The notes: generated by a model from the letters alone, not told the origin. Positions 9,537 through 18,059 are shown, numbered from the stretch's first letter. The stretch: DNA of 64,000 bases from Gammaproteobacteria bacterium (GCA_028293765.1 JAQGOG010000007.1:1-64000), one strand, 5' to 3'. Translations and numbers: made by a program.

Positions 9537-10334
9537 ATGGCGCGCCGAGCGAAACAGGCTGACGAGGGAGGAACCAGGCTTTCGTCCGTTGCGAATGCGA
9601 TCCTCCTGATGAAAACCTTCTCCGACGAACAGAGCGAGTTGGGGATCAGCGCGCTGGCGGAGCGTCTTGGATTGGCAAAGAGTACGGTGCATCGGCTCGC
9701 CTCGACGCTGGTCGAGGCCGGCATGCTCGAGCAGAACAAGGAGACCGGCAAGTACCGTCTGGGCCTGGCGGTCTTCGAGCTGGGCTCGCTGGTGCGCCGT
9801 AAGATCGATATTTCATTCGAAGCGAAGCCCTGGCTGATGACGCTGCGCGAGCAGACCGGGGAGACCGTTGACCTGTCGATCCTCGATCACGGTGGCGTGG
9901 TCTGCGTCAACTTTCTCGAGAGCAAGAAAGTCAACCGCATCAGCTCAGGGATAGGATTGCGCAAGCCGGTGCATTGTACGGCGGAGGGCAAGGTCCTGAT
10001 CGCGTTCCAGCCGGCGGCGGCCATCGAGCGGATCATCGGCGGCAAGTTGGAGCGGCGTACGCCGCGGACCACGATCGATACGGGGACGCTCAAAGAGGAA
10101 CTTGCAACCATCCGGGCGCGCGGCTATGCCACCGATGACGAAGAATACGAACTCGGCGTGCGCAGCATCGCGGCGCCCATCAGCGACGACAGCGGCAATT
10201 CGGTCGCGGCCGTCGGCGTCACTGGCCCAACCCAGCGTTTGACGAAGAATCGGCTGCTGGGCATTGCTCGCTATGTTACCGATGCGGCCAAAGCGATCTC
10301 GTTGCGCCTCGGCGACCGGCCCCGGGTGATTTGA
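9537..10334 (+). CDS. IclR-family transcriptional regulator, likely controller of the 10.8-31.5 kb regulon
   Basis: I chose the ATG reading MARRAKQ because GGGAG precedes it; the frame remains open 27 codons further upstream. The 265-residue protein has an N-terminal winged helix (about residues 15-75) with the HTH ISALAERLGLAKSTVHRLAS. A C-terminal IclR effector domain follows (VCVNFLESKK, GLRKPVHCTAEGKVL, and YELGVRSIAAPI near residues 205-220). IclR proteins are often local repressors or activators of aromatic-acid catabolism. Copy A of the shared operator lies upstream of it, and copies B, C and D precede the three downstream transcription units, so it is the obvious candidate ligand-responsive repressor. 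That link is inference from position. Confidence 0.92.
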   Translation: MARRAKQADEGGTRLSSVANAILLMKTFSDEQSELGISALAERLGLAKSTVHRLASTLVEAGMLEQNKETGKYRLGLAVFELGSLVRRKIDISFEAKPWLMTLREQTGETVDLSILDHGGVVCVNFLESKKVNRISSGIGLRKPVHCTAEGKVLIAFQPAAAIERIIGGKLERRTPRTTIDTGTLKEELATIRARGYATDDEEYELGVRSIAAPISDDSGNSVAAVGVTGPTQRLTKNRLLGIARYVTDAAKAISLRLGDRPRVI

Positions 10335-10658
10335 CGCAGAGCGGGTGGACCCCTCGTGAAGCGGCGCATGCCGGCGGCGCGGGCGAGTTTGATGGATTGC
10401 AGCCGGCGCAAGCACCAATACGTGTGATACGCCCGGTTTGAGCCGCGATGACGCGCGGGTTCCCTGCTCGAGGGCCGCAACCGAGCGGCGCTTTTCCCGC
10501 GATATCCCGTCCGGAAATATTCCTTCGCGGCTTCCCGGTGCGCAGCTGCGCCCTGCTGCAGCCGCGCTGAGTAGCGAATCCTCGCGCAGGCAAACCCAGC
10601 GCAAACAAACCTCTGCGAAACGATCGTCGCACCGCGCGCGCCGCCGGCCGTACCCTGA
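10335..10658 (+). other. Gene-free stretch between the IclR gene and operator B
   Basis: No frame on either strand has a recognisable protein or ribosome site. Codon-position GC patterns look like shadow frames. No clear terminator was seen after the IclR stop. Confidence 0.4.
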
Positions 10659-10727
10659 TTGACAAGCCTTTGCGTCACTGCTAAAACTATGTTCAACATA
10701 CAAGAAAGATGTTCTGTATAGAGGAAC
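10659..10727 (+). promoter_or_regulatory. Promoter and 37-bp double operator, copy B (oxygenase operon)
   Basis: TTGACA (10659-10664), exactly 17 bp, and TAAAAC (10682-10687) form a good promoter. The operator at 10691-10727 consists of GTTCAACATACAAGAAA and GTTCTGTATAGAGGAAC with starts 20 bp apart, the same layout as copies A, C and D. It covers the expected transcription start. The first gene starts about 80 bases further on, with TAAGGATG before its GTG. Confidence 0.85.
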
Positions 10728-10805
10728 ATCGATCGGCAGCAGGTCGGCGAATCGAGAGTCCGCCCGACTAAGGCGCAATGCTTCTGCAATCGTAAGGATG
10801 AAGAC

Positions 10806-11162
10806 GTGTCGGCCGAAGTTCAGATTACCGGGGGCCCGCTTGTTGCATTGTGTGCTGCTGCCGATGTCCAGCCCGATGCACCGGTCCGAGTCGTGCAGGA
10901 CACCGAGGCTTACGCTGTGTTCAGCCTTGATGGGCGGTTCTACGCCACTCAGGACCAGTGTACTCACGGCCCCGGATCGCTAGCCGAAGGTTTCGTCGTG
11001 GGAGCCGAGATTGAATGTCCGTTCCACCAGGGACGGTTCGACATCCGCACGGGCTACGCCACAGCCGCGCCCTGTACCCAGGCCCTGAGAACGTGGACCG
11101 TGCACCCCATTGACGGACAGCTCTTCATCGATCCAACCGAGCATCGCGGAGTAGAGCGGTGA
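10806..11162 (+). CDS. Rieske-type ferredoxin of a ring-hydroxylating oxygenase
   Basis: The 118-residue protein is almost entirely a Rieske domain: CTHG (about residues 57-60) and CPFHQGRFD (about 76-84) supply the two Cys and two His ligands of the 2Fe-2S cluster. Such small ferredoxins carry electrons from an FAD reductase to the terminal oxygenase. It starts with GTG after TAAGGATG and its stop overlaps the next gene. It is the first gene after operator B, and the partner reductase and oxygenase are in the same unit. Confidence 0.93.
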   Translation: MSAEVQITGGPLVALCAAADVQPDAPVRVVQDTEAYAVFSLDGRFYATQDQCTHGPGSLAEGFVVGAEIECPFHQGRFDIRTGYATAAPCTQALRTWTVHPIDGQLFIDPTEHRGVER

Positions 11163-12430
11163 CTGGCGACTCAAGCGGTCAGAGCCCGAAAGCAGCGCTG
11201 GCGATCATCGGTTCCGGCCAGGCCGGCGGCCGTGCCGCCGAGGCTTTGCGTCTGGGCGGCTATGCGGGCCCGATCACAGTGATCGGCGATGAACCCCATC
11301 CGCCCTATGAGCGGCCGGCGCTATCGAAAGGTTTCCTGAGCGACGCCCGAGTGGAGCAGATTGCCTGGGTGCGGCCTCTAGCCTGGTATGCAGAGGCAGG
11401 CATCACGCTGTTACACGGCAGAAAAGCCATGCGCATCGATCGGGTGCACGGCGTGGTCGAATTGGATGACGGCTCGCGGATTGCTTACCGGACTCTGATC
11501 CTGACTACCGGTACGCGTCCGCGGCCGCTTACCGTGGAGGGCGCCGACCACCCGCTGTTGAGTTATCTGCGCACCATCGAGGATAGCCAGCGGCTGCAGC
11601 GGCGCTTACTGCCGGGCGCACATATCGTGGTGATAGGCGCCGGCTTCATTGGGATGGAAGTGGCGGCGAGCGCGCTGTCGCGCGGCTGCACGGTCACGGT
11701 GCTGGAGTTGGCGGACCTGCCGATGGCGCGCGGCGTGCCGTCTCTGCTCGGGGCGTTCTACGCCGATCTGCATCGTCAAAAGGGCGTTGCTCTGCGGACT
11801 TCTACCAGCGTTCGCCGCATCACCGACGCGAACGGTCGCGCGCTCGTCCACCTCGACAACGGGGAGGCGCGGCCGGCGGACGCGGTGGTTATCGGCATCG
11901 GCGTCATTCCCAACAGCGAGCTGGCGCAGACGGCCGGACTCGAGATCGACGACGGGATCGTCGTCGACCAATACGGCAGTACCGCCGATCCGCGGATCTA
12001 CGCGGCCGGTGACGTCAGCAGCCATTTCAACCCATTGCTCGGCCGCCGCATCCGCCTCGAATCGTGGCAGAACGCCCAGAACCAGGCGATCGCCGTGGCG
12101 CGGAACATCCTCGGCGCGGCCAAGCCGTACGCCGAAGTGCCGTGGTTCTGGAGCGATCAGTTCGATTTGAATCTGCAGATCGCGGGCGTTCCCCAGCCTG
12201 GCGACGAACTCGTCCAGCGCGGCATCCTCGGCAGCGGTCCGGTCGTGTTTTTCCATCTGCGTGACGGCAAGCTCGTGGCCGCCATCGGTATCAACAGGGC
12301 CGCCGATGTCCGTTTCGGCAAAGAAATCATCGCCATGGGCGGCCACGTCAGCGCCGCCGAACTGGCCGATCCAGCTATCAGTCTGGCCAGTATCTGTGGC
12401 GCCCTCAAACGTGCAGCACAGGCTGCCTGA
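11159..12430 (+). CDS. FAD-dependent NAD(P)H:ferredoxin reductase
   Basis: The 423-residue protein matches class III oxygenase reductases (BphA4/RedA type). An N-terminal FAD-binding motif IIGSGQAGGRAAE (about residues 16-28) is followed by YERPALSKGFL, a second dinucleotide motif VVIGAGFIGMEVAASA (about 158-173) for NAD(P)H, and IYAAGDVSSHFN near residue 285 in the FAD domain. It should reduce the Rieske ferredoxin encoded immediately upstream; the GTG start overlaps that gene's stop as GTGA. This ferredoxin plus FAD-reductase pairing differs from classical phthalate dioxygenase, which uses a single FMN/2Fe-2S reductase. Confidence 0.93.
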   Translation: MTGDSSGQSPKAALAIIGSGQAGGRAAEALRLGGYAGPITVIGDEPHPPYERPALSKGFLSDARVEQIAWVRPLAWYAEAGITLLHGRKAMRIDRVHGVVELDDGSRIAYRTLILTTGTRPRPLTVEGADHPLLSYLRTIEDSQRLQRRLLPGAHIVVIGAGFIGMEVAASALSRGCTVTVLELADLPMARGVPSLLGAFYADLHRQKGVALRTSTSVRRITDANGRALVHLDNGEARPADAVVIGIGVIPNSELAQTAGLEIDDGIVVDQYGSTADPRIYAAGDVSSHFNPLLGRRIRLESWQNAQNQAIAVARNILGAAKPYAEVPWFWSDQFDLNLQIAGVPQPGDELVQRGILGSGPVVFFHLRDGKLVAAIGINRAADVRFGKEIIAMGGHVSAAELADPAISLASICGALKRAAQAA

Positions 12431-12447
12431 CACAGGAGCAGGTCATC

Positions 12448-13440
12448 TTGTCGAAGCTCAAGCTGTCCGTCGCGATGGGCAACTACGATCGGACCCGGCC
12501 GCTGGTGGACGGCGACGTGCAGATCGACGGTACGGATCCGATCTATCTGCTGCTCTCGCCGGAAGAGATGTTCTTCCGTGCCTTCCGCAACACGGCGTTC
12601 GATGTCAGCGAGCTGTCGCTCAGCAGTTTTGCCGTCAAGACCGCCGCCGGAACCAATCCCTACGTGGGCGTGCCGGTATTTCCCTCGCGCGCGTTCCGCC
12701 ATACCTCGATCTGCATCCGGACCGACCGCGGCATCCGCAATCCGGCCGACCTGAAGGGACGGCGCATTGGCGCGCCGGAATATCAGTTGACCGCCTGTGT
12801 TTGGGCGCGCGCGCTGCTGCAGGAAGAATACGGCGTCAGTCCGTCTGACATTACCTGGGTCCGCGGCGGCATGGAGCATCCGGGCCGCCCGGAGAAGATT
12901 TCGCTGCAGTTGCCGGCGGCTATCCGCGTCGAGACGGCACCGGAAGATGTCACGTTGTCGCAACTGCTCGAGCGGGGTGAGATCGATGGCATCATCGGCC
13001 CGCGCGCGCCTTCCTGTTTCGAGGCGGGAAACCCGCGGGTCGGCTGGCTTTTCCCCGATCCGGCGCGCGCGGCGGCCGATTATTTCCGCAGGACCGGGAT
13101 TTTCCCGATCATGCACGTCCTCGGTGTCCGTCGCGAGCTTGCGGATCAGCATCCGTGGCTGCCCATGGCTTTATACAAGGCGTTTGCCGCAGCCAAGAGC
13201 ATCGCGCTTGCGGGCCTCGTCGATACCTCAGCCACCAAGGTGACACTGCCCTTCGTCGAGGAGCAGTTGCGCGCCGCGCGCACCCTGATGGGTCCGGATT
13301 TCTGGTCCTACGGCTTTGTGTCGAACCGCAACGTTCTCGACAACTTTCTCCACCATCACCATGCGCAAGGTCTCTCCAAACGCCGGTTGCAGGTCGAGGA
13401 GTTGTTCCATCCGTCCACGCTTGAAGAGCACAAGATCTGA
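12448..13440 (+). CDS. 4,5-dihydroxyphthalate decarboxylase-like / periplasmic-binding-fold protein, copy 1
   Basis: The 330-residue protein resembles the Pht5-type 4,5-dihydroxyphthalate decarboxylase family, which shares the fold of NMT1/SsuA-like substrate-binding proteins. It has the family pattern AFDVSELSLSSF (about 50-61), VGVPVFPSRAFRH, and RGIRNPADLKGRRIGAPEY (about 95-113). It has no signal peptide and starts directly with SKLKLSVAMGNYD, so a cytosolic enzyme is more likely than a transport protein. The start is TTG after AGGAGC. A homologue lies three genes downstream. By pathway logic it would decarboxylate a dihydroxylated aromatic acid; this is unproven. Confidence 0.8.
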   Translation: MSKLKLSVAMGNYDRTRPLVDGDVQIDGTDPIYLLLSPEEMFFRAFRNTAFDVSELSLSSFAVKTAAGTNPYVGVPVFPSRAFRHTSICIRTDRGIRNPADLKGRRIGAPEYQLTACVWARALLQEEYGVSPSDITWVRGGMEHPGRPEKISLQLPAAIRVETAPEDVTLSQLLERGEIDGIIGPRAPSCFEAGNPRVGWLFPDPARAAADYFRRTGIFPIMHVLGVRRELADQHPWLPMALYKAFAAAKSIALAGLVDTSATKVTLPFVEEQLRAARTLMGPDFWSYGFVSNRNVLDNFLHHHHAQGLSKRRLQVEELFHPSTLEEHKI

Positions 13441-13460
13441 CGAACCGATTGGAGCGGCAA

Positions 13461-14747
13461 GTGCTTAGAAAAGAACAGAATGACCTGCTGACGCAAACCG
13501 GCCCGGAAACCGCGATGGGCGCCATGTTCCGCAGCTACTGGCTTCCGGCCCTGCTGTCGGAGGAGCTGCCGGAGAACGACTGCGCACCGGTGCGGGTGAA
13601 ACTGCTGGCGGAGAGTCTGATCGCGTTCCGCGATTCCGAGGGACGCTATGGCCTGATCAGCGAGTTCTGCGCCCACCGCGGCGTCTCGCTGTGGTTCGGG
13701 CGTAATGAGGAAGGGGGTATCCGCTGCGCCTATCATGGATGGAAATACGACGTCACCGGTCAGTGCATCGATGTGCCGTCCGAACCCTCGGAGAACGGCT
13801 TCTGCCAGCGCATCAAGCTGAAGAGCTATCCGCTGGTCGAGCAGGGCGGGGTGCTGTGGACCTATATGGGCGCTCGCGAGAAACAGCCGCCGCTGCCGGA
13901 ATTCGAGTTCTCCGTGGTGCCCGCCTCGCAGAGCTTCACCTCGAAGCGCCTGCAGGAATGCAACTGGCTGCAGGCCATGGAAGGCGGCATCGATTCGAGC
14001 CATGTGTCTTGGCTGCATCGCGGCAACCTCAACAGCGACCCGCTGTTCAAAGGAGCCAAGGGCAACCAATACAACCTGAACGATGTAAAGCCGGTGTTCG
14101 AAGTGGTGCCGTCCGATGGCGGCCTGCTCATCGGCGCGCGGCGCAATGCCGAGCAAGGCAACTACTACTGGCGCATAACGCCCTGGGTAATGCCGTGTTT
14201 CACCATGGTGCCGCCGCGCGGCGACCATCCGGTGCACGGCCATTTCTGGATTCCAATCGACGACGAGAGCTGCTGGGCCTGGAGTTTCGACTACCACCCT
14301 GTGCGCGCGCTCAGCGCGGAAGAGCTGCAGGCGATGCAGGCCGGAAAGGGCGTTCACGTCGCCACCATTGCGGGTACTTACCTGCCGCTCGCCAACAAGG
14401 GCAACAATTACCTGATGGATCGCGCCGCACAGAAAGCCGGGCGCGCCTACAGCGGCATCGACGGCATCGGTATGCAGGACGCTTCCCTGCAGGAGAGCAT
14501 GGGGTCGATCGCCGACCGGACCAGAGAGAACCTGAGCTCGACCGACAATGGCATCGTCATGGCGCGGATGCGCCTGCTAAAAGCGGCCAAGGCGCTGGCG
14601 GAGAAGGGCGAGACGCCCCCAGGCGTCGATCCCGCGCACCATCGCGTGCGTTCCGCTGCCGTGATCCTGGCGCCTGATCGGCCCTTCGCCCAAGCGGCCA
14701 AGGATGCGCTGACGGTCCGGCCCGGCCAGCCCCAGGCTTCGGTCTGA
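13461..14747 (+). CDS. Rieske aromatic oxygenase, large subunit, phthalate 4,5-dioxygenase type
   Basis: I start it at GTG 13461 (MLRKEQNDLLTQTGPETAMG), since family members begin MLxxEENxLLTxTGPGTPMG and GGAG lies 8 bases upstream; the frame is open a few codons more. The 428-residue protein has the Rieske ligands CAHRG (about 73-77) and CAYHGWKYD (about 92-100). The mononuclear-iron motif is EGGIDSSHVSWLHRG (about 175-189). No small beta subunit is encoded, as in the homomultimeric phthalate, vanillate and chlorobenzoate oxygenases. It should hydroxylate or demethylate an aromatic acid, fed by the ferredoxin and reductase of the same operon. Confidence 0.93.
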   Translation: MLRKEQNDLLTQTGPETAMGAMFRSYWLPALLSEELPENDCAPVRVKLLAESLIAFRDSEGRYGLISEFCAHRGVSLWFGRNEEGGIRCAYHGWKYDVTGQCIDVPSEPSENGFCQRIKLKSYPLVEQGGVLWTYMGAREKQPPLPEFEFSVVPASQSFTSKRLQECNWLQAMEGGIDSSHVSWLHRGNLNSDPLFKGAKGNQYNLNDVKPVFEVVPSDGGLLIGARRNAEQGNYYWRITPWVMPCFTMVPPRGDHPVHGHFWIPIDDESCWAWSFDYHPVRALSAEELQAMQAGKGVHVATIAGTYLPLANKGNNYLMDRAAQKAGRAYSGIDGIGMQDASLQESMGSIADRTRENLSSTDNGIVMARMRLLKAAKALAEKGETPPGVDPAHHRVRSAAVILAPDRPFAQAAKDALTVRPGQPQASV

Positions 14748-14780
14748 AAGCGCGGGTGAGGCTCGTGCCGCGCAACGGCA

Positions 14781-15080
14781 ATGTTGGGACTTCCGAAAAA
14801 AGGTGCGGATCACCTGCAGGCCGTCGAGCGAGTGGCCCAGCAAACGCGCGCGCGCTTCAGGCTCGGGCAGGAGTTGGTCGTGCTGGTGGCGGAGATCGCC
14901 TGTTCCGTGCCGGGCTGTCCGCCACTGGAGACGGTAGTGGTGTTCTGGACGGCAGCCGGCGTGCGCCACCGTTTCAAGATCTTCAAGGCGGTGAGCGGGA
15001 TCACCGCAGAGGATCTGCCATACGACTGGCTGATGCGCTCTCTGGCCGCGCCGGAAGGGTTCGACGCCGACTGTTGCTGA
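14781..15080 (+). CDS. Small conserved-looking protein with CC terminus, function unknown
   Basis: The 99-residue protein has no domain I recognise. It contains LVAEIACSVPGCPPLETVVVFW in the middle and ends in DADCC, so four of its Cys sit as CxxxxC and CC. The charged, regular sequence (HRFKIFKAV, EDLPYDWLMRSL) and the position inside the operon argue for a real protein. No strong ribosome site is seen. It could be a metal-binding helper for the oxygenase, but nothing in the sequence shows that. Its 3' end is 47 bases before the next gene. Confidence 0.75.
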   Translation: MLGLPKKGADHLQAVERVAQQTRARFRLGQELVVLVAEIACSVPGCPPLETVVVFWTAAGVRHRFKIFKAVSGITAEDLPYDWLMRSLAAPEGFDADCC

Positions 15081-15127
15081 GCGGGCCTGACATGTCGGGA
15101 GGCGCCGCGCCATGAAGGAATTTCGTG

Positions 15128-16075
15128 ATGACTGAACGCATATTGAAGACCGCGTTGCAGACACTGGGGCATACCCGGGCGCTCAAGGACGGCAGCGTGC
15201 GGCCGGCGGGTTTCGAGTTCGAGTTCGCAGAGGTGCCGGCCATCATCGAGGCGTTCCGGCGGATGGTGCGTGGACTCGAATTCGATGTCAGCGAGATGGC
15301 GCTCACCACCTATCTGTGCGCCCGCTCCCATCACAAGTCTTTCACGGCATTGCCGATCTTCCTGGTGCGCGGCTTTCATCATGGCGCCATCCTCTACAAC
15401 ACCAGGCTGGGCATCCGCAGTCCCAAGGACCTCGAAGGCAGGAAGGTCGGCGTGAACCGCGGCTACACGGTTACCACGGGCGTGTGGGCGCGCAGCATCC
15501 TGCAGCATGAGCATGGCGTCGATCTGCACAAGATCACCTGGGTGCTGTCGGGCGACGAACACGTCGCGGAGTTTCAGGCGCCGCCCAATGTCGTGTCCAA
15601 TGAAACAGGCACGACGTTGGAACAACTGTTGGCGGCCGGTGAAATCGCCGCCGCCATCGGCGTGCAGGTGGAACATCCGGATGTGGCGCACCTCATTCCT
15701 GACTCCGGGGACGTGGGTTTCCGCGAGCTGGCGCGCAGCGGCCACTACCCGATCAATCACGTATTGGTGGTCAAGGATGCCACGCTGGAATCCCATCCGG
15801 AGTTCGCCGTACGGATTTTCGAAGCCTTTGCCGAAGCGAAGCGGCCTTATCTGGAGCGCTTGCGTGCGGGCCAGATCGCCGCACCATCCAAGGTTGATCG
15901 CCTGTATCGCCGGGTGTTGGAAGTGACCGGTAGGGACCCCTTGCCCTATGGCATCGCGCCCAACCGCCAGATGCTGGAAGCACTCATCCGCTACGCCGGG
16001 GAGCAGCAGATCATTTCCCGGCCGTTCGCAGTCGAGGAACTATTTGCGTCGGGCACTGCAGGGTTGGCGGCGTGA
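15128..16075 (+). CDS. 4,5-dihydroxyphthalate decarboxylase-like / periplasmic-binding-fold protein, copy 2
   Basis: The 315-residue protein is a diverged paralogue of the protein at 12448-13440. It shares GLEFDVSEMALTTYL, the LPIFLVRGFHHG segment, RLGIRSPKDLEGRKVGVN (about 92-109) and the downstream GVWARSILQHEHGV. No signal peptide is visible. GTG at 15125 directly precedes the ATG I chose, with AAGGA at the right distance. Two such paralogues in one operon may act on successive carboxylates, may form a heteromeric enzyme, or one may be a binding protein; the sequence does not separate these. Confidence 0.8.
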   Translation: MTERILKTALQTLGHTRALKDGSVRPAGFEFEFAEVPAIIEAFRRMVRGLEFDVSEMALTTYLCARSHHKSFTALPIFLVRGFHHGAILYNTRLGIRSPKDLEGRKVGVNRGYTVTTGVWARSILQHEHGVDLHKITWVLSGDEHVAEFQAPPNVVSNETGTTLEQLLAAGEIAAAIGVQVEHPDVAHLIPDSGDVGFRELARSGHYPINHVLVVKDATLESHPEFAVRIFEAFAEAKRPYLERLRAGQIAAPSKVDRLYRRVLEVTGRDPLPYGIAPNRQMLEALIRYAGEQQIISRPFAVEELFASGTAGLAA

Positions 16076-16112
16076 TCCGCAGGCGCCCGGCGTCGCCCAA
16101 CAAGGAGAGCTC

Positions 16113-16955
16113 ATGAATCCGGAAAATGCCGCGCTCACCATTCCCGCGCTGAAGCTGATGAAGGCCGATGGCCGCAAGATCGTCGGCGTCGTCGTGTGGG
16201 ACTACCAACTCGCGCAGATCGTGGACCGCGCCGGAGTGGACATCGTCTCGGTCGGCGACACGGTGGGTGTCAACCTATGGGGCCAGGCCAGCCCACTGGA
16301 AGTCACTCTGGAAGAGATGCTGATCGTTTGCAAGGCCGTGCGGCGCGGAGTGAAGCGCGCGCTGCTGAGCTGCGACTTCCCGTATGGGCCGCTGCAAGAG
16401 GGTACTGATGCTGCTGTGCGGGCGGCCATCAAGCTGGTCAAAGAGGCGGGCGTCGACATGATCAAGCTCGACGGAGCCGCGGATTTCCCGGAGGCGGTAC
16501 GAGCGCTGGCCCGCGCTGGCATTCCGGTCTTTGCCCAATTCGGCATCACGCCGCAGACGGCGCTGCAGTACGGCATCCCTTATGCCGCAGCCTCCAGAGC
16601 GGGCGCGGTTGTGCCGGCAGAGATGACGGCGCGGCTGCTCGAGGAGGCGAGGCGACTGGAAAGCGCGGGCGCGTCCCTGCTCGACTTTACCAACTCGGGG
16701 CCGGTTGCCGGGCCAGCGGTTGCAAAAGCGGTCAGCATCCCGGTAATCGGCGGATTCGGCGGCGGTCCTTGGCTGGATGGCCGAATGCGGATGGCCCACG
16801 CCGCGATCGGCTATGCGGCTAGTTCGATCGATTCGCCGGTCGATGGCTACGCCAATGTGGCCCGCATCACGCTCGATGCGATTTCGGCCTACGCCTCCGA
16901 CGTGCGCGCCGCACGCCAGATCAAGGGCGCGGCGCCCATCAACCCGACCACCTAA
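16113..16955 (+). CDS. PanB-like protein (ketopantoate hydroxymethyltransferase family)
   Basis: I chose the ATG after CAAGGAGAG (MNPENAALTIPALKL). The 280-residue TIM-barrel protein follows the PanB layout: KIVGVVVWDYQLAQIVDRAGVD, the metal/substrate segment VSVGDTVGVNLWG (near residues 48-60), then VKEAGVDMIKLDG (Lys and Glu/Asp near 115) and QFGITPQTA in place of the GHxGLTPQ of true PanB. PanB adds a one-carbon unit from methylene-tetrahydrofolate to ketoisovalerate for pantothenate. The altered motif, and a place inside a catabolic operon with no panC, suggest a different aldol or retro-aldol reaction. Confidence 0.8.
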   Translation: MNPENAALTIPALKLMKADGRKIVGVVVWDYQLAQIVDRAGVDIVSVGDTVGVNLWGQASPLEVTLEEMLIVCKAVRRGVKRALLSCDFPYGPLQEGTDAAVRAAIKLVKEAGVDMIKLDGAADFPEAVRALARAGIPVFAQFGITPQTALQYGIPYAAASRAGAVVPAEMTARLLEEARRLESAGASLLDFTNSGPVAGPAVAKAVSIPVIGGFGGGPWLDGRMRMAHAAIGYAASSIDSPVDGYANVARITLDAISAYASDVRAARQIKGAAPINPTT

Positions 16956-16968
16956 AGCGCGGTCCGCC

Positions 16969-17847
16969 ATGCCAATCGCATCCATCGATGGTATCCCAAC
17001 ACGCTACGAGATTCTGGGCTCCGGCCCGCCGCTGTTGATGTTCTCACCGGGAGGATTCAACGCCACGCTTGAAACCTGGTCGTCGCTCGGCGCCTATGCA
17101 CGGACCAAGCCGCTCGAGCATTTGAGCCGCAGCTACACCTGTATCCGCTTCGACCGGCGCGAAACCGGACAATCCGGCGGTCGCATCGAGCGCATCGGCT
17201 GGGAGCACTACGTCGCCCAAGGCAAGGGGCTGCTCGACCATCTCAAGATCGAGCGGGCGCATCTCATGGGTGGCTGCATGGGGTGTTGCCCGGTCCTTGC
17301 TTTTGCCGTGGCCTACCCCGAAACCGTGCTCAGCATGATCCTCTACTGGCCGGTAGGCGGCGCGAAATTCCGGCTGGGCAACCACCAGCGCTTTGCGGAG
17401 CATCTTGCCTTCGTCCATCAACAGGGACTGGAAAAGGTGGTGGCACTGGCGATCGAGAGTGGCAAGGCGTTCGGCGCAGACCCGCGCGTCGGCCCGTGGG
17501 CTTCCGTGATCCGCAACGACCCCGCTTTCGCCAGGGCCTACGCCGCCCACAGCGTGGAGCGGTACAAGCTCATCCTGGCAGGTATGGAGCGTCAGCTGTT
17601 TGATCGCGACACCGCACCCGGTGCGGAGCCGGAGGACATGCTCGGCCTGGATATCCCGGCCTTGATCATTCCCGGCCAGGATGCCTCGCACGCAACCTCC
17701 GCCGCCCGATATCTCGAGGAGTGCCTGCCGCGCGGGGAGTATTGGGACGTTGCCGTGGCCGGGCAGACGGAAGAGCTGACCAACGCCCGCATGATGGAGT
17801 TTCTCGCCGTCACCACCTCTCGGTCAGCCCCTGCCGCGGCCAATTGA
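16969..17847 (+). CDS. Alpha/beta hydrolase with Cys at the nucleophile position and no obvious catalytic His
   Basis: The 292-residue protein has the alpha/beta hydrolase fold pattern: GSGPPLLMFSPGGF for the oxyanion region (about 14-27), FDRRETGQS (about 63-71) and a nucleophile elbow LMGGCMGCC (about 98-106). There the usual GxSxG reads GGCMG, so Cys replaces Ser, as in dienelactone hydrolases. The acid may be the Asp in IPGQDASH. The position where the family carries GH near the C-terminus reads VAGQTEEL, with Gln instead of His. The call of fold is firm and the chemistry is open. It is the last gene of unit 1; the start ATG follows 14 bp after the PanB-like gene. Confidence 0.82.
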   Translation: MPIASIDGIPTRYEILGSGPPLLMFSPGGFNATLETWSSLGAYARTKPLEHLSRSYTCIRFDRRETGQSGGRIERIGWEHYVAQGKGLLDHLKIERAHLMGGCMGCCPVLAFAVAYPETVLSMILYWPVGGAKFRLGNHQRFAEHLAFVHQQGLEKVVALAIESGKAFGADPRVGPWASVIRNDPAFARAYAAHSVERYKLILAGMERQLFDRDTAPGAEPEDMLGLDIPALIIPGQDASHATSAARYLEECLPRGEYWDVAVAGQTEELTNARMMEFLAVTTSRSAPAAAN

Positions 17848-17909
17848 CACTCCAGCGACGCCTTGTTAGTGTGTTCTGCATATCGGAAATATGTTCCATA
17901 TACAAGAAC
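17844..17909 (+). promoter_or_regulatory. Promoter and 37-bp double operator, copy C (EutA-CobW unit)
   Basis: TTGACA (17844-17849), 17 bp and TAGTGT (17867-17872) precede the operator at 17873-17909: GTTCTGCATATCGGAAA and GTTCCATATACAAGAAC, starts 20 bp apart. The -35 begins inside the last codons of the preceding hydrolase gene. The second 17-mer is almost a perfect palindrome around its central base. Confidence 0.85.
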
Positions 17910-18059
17910 ATAAAGAATCAAACCGGACTGCGCAGGGCGCCTTCAGCCCCACGGCGGGTGGTACGAGCCACGCGCGCTGCCAGTCAGCTAAGGAGGAGAC
18001 GACTACGTTGCCTTGCGAGAAGCCTGCGTCGTGTCCGGCATGGATGGCGGGATCCCGAA

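Noticed and set aside
9945-10967. 340-codon minus-strand frame across the IclR gene end and operator B
   Set aside because: It overlaps the IclR coding end and the operator-promoter region; composition is that of a shadow frame.
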